Assembly (NCBI RefSeq): GCF_009720825.1
Contig: NZ_WNKY01000014.1
Location: forward strand, 62,001-126,000
Direction of reading: 5' to 3'
DNA: 64,000 nucleotides
From: Duganella radicis
Lineage (GTDB): Bacteria; Pseudomonadota; Gammaproteobacteria; Burkholderiales; Burkholderiaceae_D
Made by a program: the position numbers and the translations under genes. Numbering within the stretch: the first letter of the stretch is position 1; every line of letters starts with the position of its first letter. Below, one piece after another: positions 35,372 to 46,785 of this stretch. The notes below the pieces were generated by a model, which saw only the letters and a program-made list of their open reading frames with translations, searched no databases and had not been told where the DNA came from.

Positions 35372-36486
35372 GCCGCGAACACCGAGCTGTCGATGATGCC
35401 GCCGCCAAGGCAGACCTCACCATCGTACAGCACCGCCGACTGGCCCGGCGTGACCGCCCACTGGGCATCCATGAATTTGAGTGCGAAGTCGGACTGGCCG
35501 TCCGGCGCGATTTCGCACGCCACGTCGGCCTGGCGATAGCGCGTCTTGGCCGACAGCGCGCGCGCCTCCGGCGCCTCGCCGGCGATCCAGCTGGCCTGGT
35601 CGGCGCGCAGCGACGACGACAGCAGCCACGGATGGTCATGGCCCTGCACGATGTACAGCACGTTGTTGGCCACGTCCTTGCGCGCCACATACCAGGCGTC
35701 GCTGGAGCCGTCGGCATTCTGATAGGACTTCACGCCGCCCACGCCGATGCCCTTGCGCTGGCCCAGCGTGTAGAACGACAGGCCCACGTGCTCGCCCACC
35801 ACCTTGCCGTCCGGCGTCATCATCGGCCCCGGTTTGTACGACAGGTAGCGGTTCAAGAACTCGCGGAATGGACGCTCGCCGATGAAGCAGATGCCGGTCG
35901 AATCCTTCTTGGCCGCATTCGGCAGCTTGAGTTTCTCGGCGATCTTGCGCACCTCGGTCTTCGGAATCTCGCCCAGCGGGAACAGGGTGCGCGACAACTG
36001 CGCCTGGTTCAGGCGGTGCAGGAAGTAGCTCTGGTCCTTGGTGTGGTCGACCGCCTTGAGCAGCTCGCTCTTGCCGCCGTTCTGGCGCACGCGCGCGTAG
36101 TGGCCGGTGGCGATCAGGTCGGCGCCGAGCGACATGGCGTGGTCGAGGAAGGCCTTGAATTTGATCTCGGCATTGCACAGCACATCCGGATTCGGCGTGC
36201 GGCCGGCCTGGTACTCGCGCAGGAAGTCGGCGAACACGCGGTCCTTGTATTCGCTGGCGAAGTTGACCGCTTCAATGTCCACACCCACCACGTCGGCCAC
36301 CGAGGCGGCGTCGATCCAGTCCTGGCGGGTGGAGCAGTATTCGGAGTCGTCGTCGTCTTCCCAGTTCTTCATGAACAGGCCGATGACCTCATAGCCTTGT
36401 TCCTTGAGCAGCCACGCCGAGACCGAGGAGTCCACCCCGCCCGACATGCCGATAACGACCCTTTTTTTGCCCGACCCGTTGCTCAT
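35368..36486 (-). CDS. mnmA: tRNA 2-thiouridylase MnmA
   Basis: The 372-residue enzyme puts sulfur on U34 of Lys, Glu and Gln tRNAs. It has the PP-loop ATP site [15 protein letters not shown] near the N-terminus, the first catalytic Cys in [11 protein letters not shown] and the second in [10 protein letters not shown]. The length is normal. It follows the Nudix gene after six bases on the same strand. Confidence 0.97.
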   Translation of the reverse strand: MSNGSGKKRVVIGMSGGVDSSVSAWLLKEQGYEVIGLFMKNWEDDDDSEYCSTRQDWIDAASVADVVGVDIEAVNFASEYKDRVFADFLREYQAGRTPNPDVLCNAEIKFKAFLDHAMSLGADLIATGHYARVRQNGGKSELLKAVDHTKDQSYFLHRLNQAQLSRTLFPLGEIPKTEVRKIAEKLKLPNAAKKDSTGICFIGERPFREFLNRYLSYKPGPMMTPDGKVVGEHVGLSFYTLGQRKGIGVGGVKSYQNADGSSDAWYVARKDVANNVLYIVQGHDHPWLLSSSLRADQASWIAGEAPEARALSAKTRYRQADVACEIAPDGQSDFALKFMDAQWAVTPGQSAVLYDGEVCLGGGIIDSSVFAA

Positions 36487-36492
36487 ACTTCC

Positions 36493-36990
36493 TTATCCAT
36501 TCGCAGTGCTAACCGCTTCCTTGTAGACGGAAGCGTGTGTTTGTACCAGTTCCAGCGGTGCGCGGCGGCCCGCCAGATATTCATCGACGCATTGCAGCAC
36601 CGTCGGGCTGCGGTGACGGTCGGCGCAGGCGGCCAGTTCGTCGCGCGTCAGCCACATGGTGCGCAAAATGCCTTCGTCCAGCGGACGGTCATGCTGTTTG
36701 CCCGGATAGCCGCAGAAAGTGAAGCGCAGATACGTCACTTCCTCGCCGGTGCGGTTGGAGGTGTAGCGCGACATATACATGCCCACCAGCGCGGTCGGCG
36801 TGAAGTCATACGCCGTTTCCTCCAGCGTTTCGCGGATCACCGCCTCCTGCAAGGATTCGTACGGGTCCAGATGACCGGCAGGCTGGTTGATGCGGATGCC
36901 GTCGCTGGTCACTTCTTCGATCAGCAGGAACTTGCCATCTTTTTCGACGATGGCGGCAACAGTAACAGAGGGTTTCCAGATACGCGGCAT
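36493..36990 (-). CDS. Nudix hydrolase (NudJ-like)
   Basis: The 165-residue protein has a full Nudix box: GHLDPYESLQEAVIRETLEE and T. It is preceded by FLLIEEVTSDGIRINQPAGH, which is typical of NudJ, a thiamine-pyrophosphate and nucleotide phosphatase. In betaproteobacteria this gene is commonly next to mnmA, as here. RBS AAGGATGAC precedes ATG 36990. Confidence 0.93.
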   Translation of the reverse strand: MPRIWKPSVTVAAIVEKDGKFLLIEEVTSDGIRINQPAGHLDPYESLQEAVIRETLEETAYDFTPTALVGMYMSRYTSNRTGEEVTYLRFTFCGYPGKQHDRPLDEGILRTMWLTRDELAACADRHRSPTVLQCVDEYLAGRRAPLELVQTHASVYKEAVSTANG

Positions 36991-37128
36991 GAGTCATCCT
37001 TGAAAGAGCCGATATTTTAGCCTGTTCCGGCCATTTGGTTTGCGCTAGCTCAATATACCGGCGAATTAATGACAAATAGTAATACTTGATGTGATGAAAT
37101 CAGTGGCTATAGAGAATTAAGTATTAAG

Positions 37129-37153
37129 TATCATGGTCTAAAAATCCATGATA
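37129..37153. promoter_or_regulatory. Inverted repeat upstream of pntAA
   Basis: TATCATGG and CCATGATA are perfect inverted repeats with a nine-base AT-rich spacer, 36 bases before the pntAA start, in an AT-rich promoter region. It could be an operator. The regulator is unknown. Confidence 0.4.
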
Positions 37154-37188
37154 GATTGTAGTCAGTTTATTAATCATTTGGAGGCACC

Positions 37189-38301
37189 ATGAGAATAAGC
37201 GTACCGGCCGAGACTCGGCCGGGTGAGACCCGGGTGGCGGCGACTCCGGAAACGGTCAAGAAACTGGCGGCCAAGCATCAGATTCTGGTGCAGGCGGGTG
37301 CGGGCCTGGCGGCCTCGGTGACCGATGAAGCCTATGCTGCTGCCGGTGCACAAATCGTGTCCGGCAGCGAGGTCTGGGCAGCCGATGTGATCCTCAAAGT
37401 ACGTGCCCCCAATGCAGACGAGCGCGCCCTGATCAAGCCGGGGACGGTGGTGATCGGCATGCTCAATCCTTTCGATGCGGACAACAATGCCGCCATGGCA
37501 ACGGCCGGCTTGCAGGCCTTCGCGCTGGAGGCGGTGCCGCGCATCACGCGCGCGCAGTCGATGGACGTGCTGTCGTCGCAAGCCAACATCGCCGGCTACA
37601 AGGCGGTGATGGTGGCGGCCAACACCTACCAGCGCTTCATGCCGATGCTGATGACGGCGGCCGGCACGGTCAAGGCGGCGCGGGTGCTGATCATGGGCGT
37701 GGGCGTGGCCGGTTTGCAGGCCATCGCCACCGCCAAGCGGCTTGGCGCGGTGATCGAGGCGTCCGACGTGCGGCCGCCGGTGAAGGAGCAGGTGGAGTCG
37801 CTGGGCGCCAAGTTCATCGACGTGCCTTACCTGACCGATGAGGAAAAGGAGATCGCGCAGGGCGTGGGCGGCTATGCCCGCCCGATGCCGGCCGACTGGA
37901 TGCGCCGTCAGGCGGAGCTGGTGCATGAACGCGCCAAGCTGGCCGACGTCATCATCACCACCGCGCTGATACCGGGCCGCCCGGCGCCGGTGCTGATTTC
38001 CGAAGACACCGTGAAGGCCATGAAGCCGGGCTCGGTGATCGTCGACCTGGCGGTATCGCAGGGCGGCAACTGCCCGCTGTCGGAGCTGAACAAGACGGTG
38101 GTCAAGCATGGCGTGCACATCGTCGGCGAGCCGGACCTGGCCACCCATGTGGCGGCCGACGCCTCGGCGCTGTATGCGCGCAATGTGCTGGACTTCCTCA
38201 AGCTCATCATCGACAAGGAAGACAAACTGGTGATCGACCGCGAGGACGAGATCATCAAGGCCACGCTGCTGTGCACCGGCGGCGAACTGCTGCGCAAATA
38301 A
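37189..38301 (+). CDS. pntAA: NAD(P) transhydrogenase subunit alpha part 1
   Basis: The 370-residue protein is the NAD(H)-binding domain I: it opens with RISVPAETRPGETRVAATPE and has VLIMGVGVAGLQAIATAKRLGA as the dinucleotide-binding fold. The enzyme moves hydride between NADH and NADP+ and pumps protons. As in many alpha- and betaproteobacteria the alpha subunit is split; the membrane part is the next gene, 12 bases downstream. RBS GGAGG precedes the start. Confidence 0.96.
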   Translation: MRISVPAETRPGETRVAATPETVKKLAAKHQILVQAGAGLAASVTDEAYAAAGAQIVSGSEVWAADVILKVRAPNADERALIKPGTVVIGMLNPFDADNNAAMATAGLQAFALEAVPRITRAQSMDVLSSQANIAGYKAVMVAANTYQRFMPMLMTAAGTVKAARVLIMGVGVAGLQAIATAKRLGAVIEASDVRPPVKEQVESLGAKFIDVPYLTDEEKEIAQGVGGYARPMPADWMRRQAELVHERAKLADVIITTALIPGRPAPVLISEDTVKAMKPGSVIVDLAVSQGGNCPLSELNKTVVKHGVHIVGEPDLATHVAADASALYARNVLDFLKLIIDKEDKLVIDREDEIIKATLLCTGGELLRK

Positions 38302-38313
38302 CCGGGAGTCGAC

Positions 38314-38628
38314 ATGGAAATCAGCCACACCATCATTAATCTGATTATTTTTGTTCTTGCGATTTACGTCGGCTACCACGTGGTCTGGACCGTGACGCCG
38401 GCGCTGCATACGCCGCTGATGGCGGTGACCAACGCGGTATCGGCCATCATCATCGTCGGCGCCATGCTGGCCGCTTCGCTGACCGAGGGTATTGTCGGTC
38501 AGGTGGCCGGCACGGTGGCGGTGGCGCTGGCCGCCGTCAATGTGTTCGGCGGCTTCCTGGTCACGCAGCGCATGCTGGAGATGTTCAAGAAGAAGGAGCC
38601 TAAAGCCAAGCAGGGAGATAAAGCATGA
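38314..38628 (+). CDS. pntAB: NAD(P) transhydrogenase subunit alpha part 2
   Basis: The 104-residue protein has three to four transmembrane helices of transhydrogenase domain II (LIIFVLAIYVGYHVVW, TAVSAIIIVGAMLAAS region, AVALAAVNVFGGFLVTQRML). It forms the proton channel with PntB. Its end overlaps the pntB start by four bases. Confidence 0.95.
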   Translation: MEISHTIINLIIFVLAIYVGYHVVWTVTPALHTPLMAVTNAVSAIIIVGAMLAASLTEGIVGQVAGTVAVALAAVNVFGGFLVTQRMLEMFKKKEPKAKQGDKA

Positions 38629-40088
38629 ATTTCATCTCCATGAATCTGGTGACGATGCTGTATCTGATTGCATCGGTGTGTTTCATTCAGGCCTTGAAAG
38701 GGCTGTCGTCGCCGGCCACGGCGCGCCAGGGTAATGCGTTCGGCATGACCGGCATGGCGATCGCCTTCGTCACCACGGTGGCGCTGATCCTCAAGCTGCG
38801 CGCGGAAGCGGCGGCGGGCGGCGCGGGCATGGGGCTGCCGCTGGTGGCGCTGGGCGTGATCGTCGGCGGCGGCATCGGCGCTGTGCTGGCCAAGAAGGTC
38901 GAGATGACCAAGATGCCGGAGCTGGTGGCGGCGATGCACTCGCTGATCGGTCTGGCGGCCGTGTGCATCGCGGTGGCGGCGGTGTCGGAGCCGCATGCGT
39001 TTGGCATCGCGGCGGTGGGCGAAGCGCTGCCGACCGGGAATCGTATCGAGCTGTTTATCGGTACCTTTGTCGGTGCGATTACCTTCTCCGGTTCGGTGAT
39101 CGCGTTCGGCAAGCTGTCGGGCAAATACAAGTTCCGCCTGTTCCAGGGCGCGCCGGTGAGCTTCGCCGGCCAGCATTTGCTGAACCTGATTCTGGCGCTG
39201 GTGATGGTTGGTCTGGGCCTGGTGTTCGTGGCGGCTGGCGGCACCGAGCCGGCGTGGGTGCCGTTCCTGATCATGACCGCGATTGCGTTCGTGCTGGGTG
39301 TGCTCATCATCATTCCGATCGGCGGCGCCGACATGCCGGTGGTGGTGTCGATGCTGAACTCCTATTCCGGCTGGGCGGCGGCGGGCATCGGCTTCTCGCT
39401 GAATAACTCGATGCTGATCATTGCCGGTTCGCTGGTGGGTTCGTCGGGCGCCATCCTGTCCTACATCATGTGCAAGGCGATGAACCGTTCGTTCTTCAAC
39501 GTGATCCTGGGCGGCTTCGGCGGCGCGCCGGCGGAGGCGGGGGCGGGCGGCGCCAAGGAGCAGCGTCCGGTCAAATCCGGCTCGGCGGATGATGCCTCGT
39601 TCATCATGGCCAATGCGGAGAGCGTGATTATCGTTCCGGGCTACGGCCTGGCGGTGGCGCGCGCGCAGCACTCGCTGAAAGAGCTGGTGGAAAAACTGAC
39701 CCACAAGGGCGTGACCGTGAAGTACGCGATCCACCCGGTGGCGGGGCGCATGCCGGGCCACATGAACGTGCTATTGGCGGAAGCCGAAGTGCCGTACGAT
39801 CAAGTGTTCGAGATGGAGGACATCAACGGCGAATTCGGCCAGACCGACGTGGTACTGATCCTCGGCGCCAACGACGTCGTCAACCCGGCCGCCAAAGACC
39901 CGAAATCGCCGATCGCCGGCATGCCGATCCTGGAGGCCTACAAAGCCAAGAGCATCATCGTCAACAAACGCTCCATGGCCTCCGGCTACGCGGGCCTGGA
40001 CAATGAGCTGTTCTACCAGGCCAACACCATGATGGTCTTCGGCGATGCCAAGAAGGTCATCGAGGATATGGTCAAGGCCGTCGAGTAA
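38625..40088 (+). CDS. pntB: NAD(P) transhydrogenase subunit beta
   Basis: The 487-residue protein has an N-terminal membrane domain of eight to nine helices and a C-terminal NADP-binding domain III (VIIVPGYGLAVARAQHSLKE, GRMPGHMNVLLAEAEVPYD). The length fits the family. Translational coupling with pntAB is shown by the four-base overlap. It closes the operon and converges on the hydroxylase gene. Confidence 0.97.
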   Translation: MNFISMNLVTMLYLIASVCFIQALKGLSSPATARQGNAFGMTGMAIAFVTTVALILKLRAEAAAGGAGMGLPLVALGVIVGGGIGAVLAKKVEMTKMPELVAAMHSLIGLAAVCIAVAAVSEPHAFGIAAVGEALPTGNRIELFIGTFVGAITFSGSVIAFGKLSGKYKFRLFQGAPVSFAGQHLLNLILALVMVGLGLVFVAAGGTEPAWVPFLIMTAIAFVLGVLIIIPIGGADMPVVVSMLNSYSGWAAAGIGFSLNNSMLIIAGSLVGSSGAILSYIMCKAMNRSFFNVILGGFGGAPAEAGAGGAKEQRPVKSGSADDASFIMANAESVIIVPGYGLAVARAQHSLKELVEKLTHKGVTVKYAIHPVAGRMPGHMNVLLAEAEVPYDQVFEMEDINGEFGQTDVVLILGANDVVNPAAKDPKSPIAGMPILEAYKAKSIIVNKRSMASGYAGLDNELFYQANTMMVFGDAKKVIEDMVKAVE

Positions 40089-40091
40089 GTT

Positions 40092-41229
40092 TTAGCGGCG
40101 GCCGTACATCATCAGTTCGGCCAGCAGGCTGCGGGCGGGGCTGATGATGTCGATGGCGGCCAGCGACAGGCCAAGCACGGCTTGCGCTGGCGAGTCGTTG
40201 GCGAAGATGCGGGCCATGGTGTCGGTGATGCGGACGGTGGTGCCGCGGTCGCGCTGGCGCTGTGCAGTGAATTGCGCAAGCATGGCCGGCGTCGCGCCTT
40301 GCGCCAGCAGGCGCGCCAGGACGGTGACGTCGCGCAGGCCGAGATTTAATCCCTGGCCTGCCACCGGGTGCAGGGTTTGCGCAGCGTTGCCGATGGCGAC
40401 GGTGCGCGCGGTGCTGCGTGGATCGGCGTTCAGCCCCAATCGGAAGGCGAGACGCGGCGTGGCGTGCGTGAATTTGCCCACGCGGTCGCCGAAGGCTGCG
40501 CCCAAGGCTTGCAGGAAGTCTGCATCGTTCAGCGCTTGCAGTTCGGCCGCGGTGTCGGGACGTACGCACCAGACCAGCGAGTATTCATCGTCTTGCGGCA
40601 GCAGCGCCAGCGGGCCTTGCTCGGTGAAGCGTTCGAAGGCGCGGTGCGGTGGCGGCAGGGTGCTGCGCACTTGCGCGATGATGGCGGTTTGCCGGTAGTC
40701 GCGGTGGGTGGCGCGGTTTTGCTGTTCGTTGAATAGTCCGCCCTCGGCTTGCACCACGATGGCGGCGCGCTGCACGCGTGGCACGCCGTCCGCACCGCCG
40801 GTAATGGTCAGCGCTACGGCGTCGTCCATCTCGTCGAGCGCTTCAACGCGGGCCGGGCGCAGCGAGGCGATGCCGGCTTGTGCGCAAACCGCGCCCAGTG
40901 CGGTGACCAGGTTGCCGTAGCGGCTGACGTAGCCCAGCGCGGGCAGGTCGTAGTCCTTGCGGTCGATCAGGCTGCGGCCGAACTGGCCGCGGCGCGAGAC
41001 GTGGATTTGCTCGATGGCGGTGGCCGCAGTTGGCCAGGCGCCGATTTGTTCCAGTATCTGCCGGCTGCCCCAGGACAGCGCCAGCGAGCGCGGGTCTTTG
41101 CTGGCCTGCTCCAGCGTCTTGGCGTCGATCAGGACAATGCGCGCGGCCGACACGCCGCGCTTGACCAGCAGCGCCGCCAGCGCCATGCCGGCCGGCCCCG
41201 CGCCGCAGATGGCGATGTCGTAATCCAGT

Positions 41230-41237
<8 letters not shown>
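40092..41237 (-). CDS. UbiH/UbiF/COQ6-family FAD monooxygenase
   Basis: The 381-residue flavoprotein begins with the FAD-binding DIAICGAGPAGMALAALLVK and ends its FAD site with VAIGNAAQTLHPVAGQGLNL, the UbiH-type GD-motif where Asp is replaced by Asn. A DRKD-type loop is visible as LIDRKDYDL. The family hydroxylates ubiquinone precursors. The exact position hydroxylated is not told by sequence. It overlaps the end of pepP by eight bases, so it is part of the same operon, as is usual in Burkholderiales. Confidence 0.88.
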
Positions 41238-42560
<1,323 letters not shown>

Positions 42561-42561
<1 letters not shown>

Positions 42562-43295
42562 CACTGCACGCCCTTGCCGGCCGGCGCCAGCGCTGCCAGC
42601 GGTGCGTTCAGCAGGTCCAGCTGCGACACAGTGCCGACGTTGTGCCATTCGCCTTCGTACACTTCGCCGCCGACCTGCTTTTTGTCCGCGTATTCGCGGA
42701 TCAGCGGGCCAAGCTTGGCGTAATCGCCGGCGGCAACGCGGTCGAACATCTCCATGCGGTACACGCCGATGTTCCCGAAGGTCCATTTCGGCGAGCCGTC
42801 GTTGGTCAGCGAGTACATGGTCATGCCGAAGTCGCCCTCCGGATGCCAGTCCGGATTCGGCACCATGTACAGCCAGCAGATATCGCGCTTGTCGGCCGGG
42901 TAGGGATTGCCCCACATGTCCTTGTCGTGCAAAACGTCCTTCACTTGCTGGAAGTCGAAGTAGGGCACGTAGATATCGCCGGAAATCGCCACGAACGGCT
43001 CCTCGCCCAGCAGGTGGCGCGCTTGCGCGATGCCGCCCGCCGTTTCCAGCGCCTGCTCTTCGCGCGAGTACAGCAGCTTCGCGCCGAACTGGCTGCCGTC
43101 GCCCAGCGCCGCCTCGATCTGGTCGCCCAGATGCGCGTGGTTGATGACGATTTCCGTGATGCCGGCCTTCACCAGATTCAGGATGTGCCACACGATCAGC
43201 GGCCGGCCGCGCACCTTGAGCAGCGGCTTGGGCGTGGTGTCGGTCAGTGGACGCATGCGCTCGCCACGTCCGGCGGCGAAGATCATCGCTTTCAT
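42561..43295 (-). CDS. murU: N-acetylmuramate alpha-1-phosphate uridylyltransferase
   Basis: The 244-residue nucleotidyltransferase begins MKAMIFAAGRGERMRPLTDT and has the TPKPLL motif that marks the family. MurU makes UDP-MurNAc from MurNAc-1-phosphate in the cell-wall recycling route that bypasses MurA and thus fosfomycin. The neighbour amgK, 10 bases upstream on the same strand, supplies the substrate; the pair is known from Pseudomonas. The identification is by family and by the amgK neighbour. Confidence 0.92.
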
Positions 43296-43305
43296 GCGCG
43301 CGTCC

Positions 43306-44349
43306 TCAGAAGGTGTAGCCGACTTGCGGCTGACGGTCTTCCAGCAGGTCCAGCAGCTTGATCAGCGGTTTCAGATCCTTGTAGCGGCCGGCGGTCTTGC
43401 GCACGTATTCCATCACGGTGGGCAGATCCTCCAGATACTGCGATTTGCCGTCGCGGTAGTTCAGGCGGCAGAACAGGCCGAGGATTTTCAGGTGGCGTTG
43501 CAGCGCCATGTATTCGAAGTCCTTGTAGAAGGCGTCGATATCCTGGTTGACCGGCAGGCCCAGCGACTTGGCGTGCTGCCAGTAGCGGATCGCCCAGTCC
43601 AGCACCAGCTCCTCGTCCCACGCCACGTAGGCGTCGCGCAGCAGCGAGGCGAGGTCGTAGGTCATCGGGCCGTACAGCGCGTCCTGGAAGTCCAGCACGC
43701 CCGGATTGCCCGAGTCCACCACCATCAGGTTGCGCGAATGGAAATCGCGGTGCACATACACCTGCGCCTGCGCGGTGACGTTGGCCAGGATGGCGTCGAA
43801 CACGCCTTGCAGCTCGGCCGCCTGTTTGTCGGTCAGCGTGGCTTTCAGGTGCTGGCCGATGTACCACTCGGGGAACAGGTTCATCTCGCGCAGCAGGAAG
43901 GCGCGGTCGTATTCGGGCAGCACGTCCGGACGGCTGGTCAGCTGGAATTTCACCAGCGCCTCCAGGGCTTCGGCGTACATGGTCGAGGCGTTGTCGTGGT
44001 CCAGCACCGCCAGGTAGGTGGTGGTGCCCAGGTCGGACAGCAGCATCAGGCCGGCTTCGTAATCGGTGGCGACGATGCGCGGCACGGTGACGCCGGCATG
44101 CGTGAGCATTTCGTCAACTTTGACAAACCCCAGCACATTTTCACGCTCGGGCGGCGCGTCCATGGCGATCAGGGTCTGCCCCAGCGCGGCTTGCTGTTCT
44201 GGCAAGACGTCGAGGCGGAAATAGCGGCGGAAGCTGGCGTCGGCCGAGGCGGGACGAATGCTGTCCACGTCGACCACATTCAGTCGGCGCAGCCACGTTA
44301 CCAGCAGTTGCAGACGTGTATCGGTGGTTAAATTCTGTAATAAAGACAT
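43306..44349 (-). CDS. amgK: N-acetylmuramate/N-acetylglucosamine kinase
   Basis: The 347-residue protein belongs to the aminoglycoside phosphotransferase family: VYVHRDFHSRNLMV is the catalytic Brenner-type loop and VLDFQDALYGP holds the Mg-binding Asp. AmgK phosphorylates MurNAc and GlcNAc at the anomeric position. Its neighbour murU uses the product. It is divergent from lptD, the arrangement seen in many Beta- and Gammaproteobacteria. Confidence 0.93.
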   Translation of the reverse strand: MSLLQNLTTDTRLQLLVTWLRRLNVVDVDSIRPASADASFRRYFRLDVLPEQQAALGQTLIAMDAPPERENVLGFVKVDEMLTHAGVTVPRIVATDYEAGLMLLSDLGTTTYLAVLDHDNASTMYAEALEALVKFQLTSRPDVLPEYDRAFLLREMNLFPEWYIGQHLKATLTDKQAAELQGVFDAILANVTAQAQVYVHRDFHSRNLMVVDSGNPGVLDFQDALYGPMTYDLASLLRDAYVAWDEELVLDWAIRYWQHAKSLGLPVNQDIDAFYKDFEYMALQRHLKILGLFCRLNYRDGKSQYLEDLPTVMEYVRKTAGRYKDLKPLIKLLDLLEDRQPQVGYTF

Positions 44350-44448
44350 TGATGCGTGCCGAGGAAACCGGCGTCAGGTGACAATTCCCATATAATAAGG
44401 GATTCAAATCAAAAAATCGCCTTTCATGGTGCCAGGTCCCTTCTTTTC

Positions 44449-46704
44449 ATGAGTCGCATGCCCAAACCGCAGCGCTTGGCGTATGCCCTGTCCGCTATCT
44501 TCACCGTTACGGCGCTGCCTTCGGTCGCCCATGCGCAAAATGTGCCGCCCAAGCAGCGTGCGCCGCGCGTGGAAGACAAGAACGCCGTCACCACCGTCAT
44601 GGCCGAGGATATCAGCGGCCGCCCCGAGCGCGAGCTGAATCTGGAGCGCGACGCCGAAATCATCAAGGACAAGACCAAGGTCAAGGCCGATACCGCCTGC
44701 TATCGCCAGGTGGAGGATGAGGTCGAGGCCAAGGGCAATGTGAAAATCTGGCGCTTCGGCGACTATTTCACCGGCGATGAACTCAAGCTGAACATGGACA
44801 CCGGCAAGGGCTACATGCTCAACCCGACCTATCAGCTGGAAGCCAACCACGCGCGCGGCAAGGCCGAGCGCCTCAACTTCATCAACGAAGATGAGGCGCA
44901 GGTGGTCAACGGCACCTACAGCACTTGCCAGAGCGCCGACCCGGACTGGTATCTGCGTTCCGACACGCTGAATCTGGACTCGGGCCGCGACGTCGGCACC
45001 GCCGGCAAGACGCTGATTTATTTCAAGGACGTGCCCATCATCGGCACGCCCGCGCTGTCGTTCTCGCTGTCGGGGGCGCGCCGTTCGGGCTGGCTGTCGC
45101 CGACGCCGGGCTTCGGCTCCAAGAACGGCGCCGAGCTGGTGGTGCCGTACTACTTCAACATCGCGCCGAACCGCGATTTGACGCTGTATCCGAAAATCAT
45201 TGCCAACCGCGGCATCCAGGTGGGCGCGCTGGGCCGCTACCTGGGCGAGACCGACAGCGGCTTGTACCACGGCGAGACTTACATCGAGTACCTGCCGCAC
45301 GACCGCGAATACGCCAAGGCCAATCCGGACGTGAAGAGCGACCGCTGGATGATACGCTCCTCCCATACCCAGGACCTGAGCAAGGACTGGGAGTACAGCT
45401 GGAACTTCCGCGCCGCCTCGGATAACAACTATCCGAACGATTTCTCCAAGACTGTGTCGAGCTCGACCGAGCGCCAGCTGCTGCGCGAATTGCGCACCGA
45501 CTACCACGGCGACTTCTGGACCCTGACCGCGCGCGTGCAAAAGTACCAGGTGCTGCAAGATCCGGAATCGATCCTCGATCCAACGCTGACGGTGACGCGT
45601 CCCTACGACCGCCTGCCGGCGGTCAACCTGCACGCCGCGCAGTATGACGTGGCCGGCGGCTTCGACTGGGCCTTCGATTCCGAACTGACCCGCTTCTACC
45701 ACCCGACGCTGATCAACGGCACGCGTCTGGTGGCGATTCCGCAGCTGAGCTATCCGATCATCGGACCGAGCTACTTCATCACGCCGAAAGTCATGGTCAA
45801 CATGGCCAGCTATCAGCTCGATGCGTTCGGTTCGCAGCGGGCCGAGAACCTGTCGCGCACGGTGCCCACCTTCTCGCTGGACTCCGGCCTGATCTTCGAG
45901 CGCGACGTCAAGTTCGGCGGCAAGAACATGACGCAGACGCTGGAGCCGCGCTTGTTCTACGTGAACACGCCGTACCGCGACCAGAGCAAGTTCCCGACCT
46001 TCGACACCGACGCGGCCACCTTCAACTTCAGCCAGATCTTCAGCGAAAACCGCTTCGTCGGTTCGGACCGCATTGGCGACGCCAACCAGCTGACCGCCGC
46101 GCTGACCTCGCGCTTCCTCGACGCCAACGGCGCCGAGGCGCTGCGCCTGGCGTTCGGCCAGCGTTTCTACTTCCGCGATCAGAAGGTGCAGCTGGACTCG
46201 TCCACGCCGGTGGTCGACGCCCACTCCGACATCCTGCTGGCCGCCACCGGCCGCATCTCGGAAACCTGGACCTTCGACAGCGCCGTGCAGTACAACCCGA
46301 GCCAGAGCCGCATCGTCTCGGAAAGCTATACCGCGCAGTGGATTCCGGGCTCGAAGAAAGTGCTGAACCTGGGCTACCGCTACCTGCGCGACAGCTTCAA
46401 GAATATCGAGCTGTCCAGCCAGTGGCCGATCTTCCAGCGCTGGTACGGCGTCGGCCGCATCAGCTATTCGGTGCAGGACAAGAAAATCCTGGAAAGCCTG
46501 GTCGGTCTGGAGTACAACGCCGATTGCTGGGTGTTCCGCACCGGCGCCCAGCGTTTCGTGACCACCTCGACCAAGGCCTCGACCCAGATCTTCTTCCAGC
46601 TGGAGCTGAACGGCCTGTCGCACCTCGGCGTGGGCAGCCCGCTGGAGGCGATGAAGAGCAGTATTCCCGGCTATCAGCGCTTGAACGAGGGTTATGGCCG
46701 CTAA
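44449..46704 (+). CDS. lptD: LPS assembly protein LptD
   Basis: The 751-residue precursor has a signal peptide ending in SVAHAQ, an N-terminal LptA-like OstA jelly roll (about 80-170, with ADTACYRQVEDEVEAKGNVK and ANHARGKAERL) and a C-terminal barrel of 26 strands. It inserts LPS in the outer leaflet. Two Cys in the N-terminal part and one in the C-terminal part (NADCWVFRTGAQRF) fit the disulfides needed for LptE/LptD assembly. Several ATGs precede; I chose 44449, which puts the signal peptide at the start. The lptE gene is at the other end of the window. Confidence 0.96.
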   Translation: MSRMPKPQRLAYALSAIFTVTALPSVAHAQNVPPKQRAPRVEDKNAVTTVMAEDISGRPERELNLERDAEIIKDKTKVKADTACYRQVEDEVEAKGNVKIWRFGDYFTGDELKLNMDTGKGYMLNPTYQLEANHARGKAERLNFINEDEAQVVNGTYSTCQSADPDWYLRSDTLNLDSGRDVGTAGKTLIYFKDVPIIGTPALSFSLSGARRSGWLSPTPGFGSKNGAELVVPYYFNIAPNRDLTLYPKIIANRGIQVGALGRYLGETDSGLYHGETYIEYLPHDREYAKANPDVKSDRWMIRSSHTQDLSKDWEYSWNFRAASDNNYPNDFSKTVSSSTERQLLRELRTDYHGDFWTLTARVQKYQVLQDPESILDPTLTVTRPYDRLPAVNLHAAQYDVAGGFDWAFDSELTRFYHPTLINGTRLVAIPQLSYPIIGPSYFITPKVMVNMASYQLDAFGSQRAENLSRTVPTFSLDSGLIFERDVKFGGKNMTQTLEPRLFYVNTPYRDQSKFPTFDTDAATFNFSQIFSENRFVGSDRIGDANQLTAALTSRFLDANGAEALRLAFGQRFYFRDQKVQLDSSTPVVDAHSDILLAATGRISETWTFDSAVQYNPSQSRIVSESYTAQWIPGSKKVLNLGYRYLRDSFKNIELSSQWPIFQRWYGVGRISYSVQDKKILESLVGLEYNADCWVFRTGAQRFVTTSTKASTQIFFQLELNGLSHLGVGSPLEAMKSSIPGYQRLNEGYGR

Positions 46705-46726
46705 CTCCTGATGTACACTTGGCGTC

Positions 46727-46756
46727 CGCCGCGCAAAAAATGCCGCGGCGCTTTTT
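46727..46756 (+). terminator. Terminator between lptD and surA
   Basis: CGCCGCG (46727-46733) pairs with CGCGGCG (46744-46750) and is followed by CTTTTTGACTTTTTT. It is a typical rho-independent terminator and could attenuate read-through into surA 30 bases on. Confidence 0.75.
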
Positions 46757-46785
46757 GACTTTTTTACACCTTTGAGCGTTCTAAC

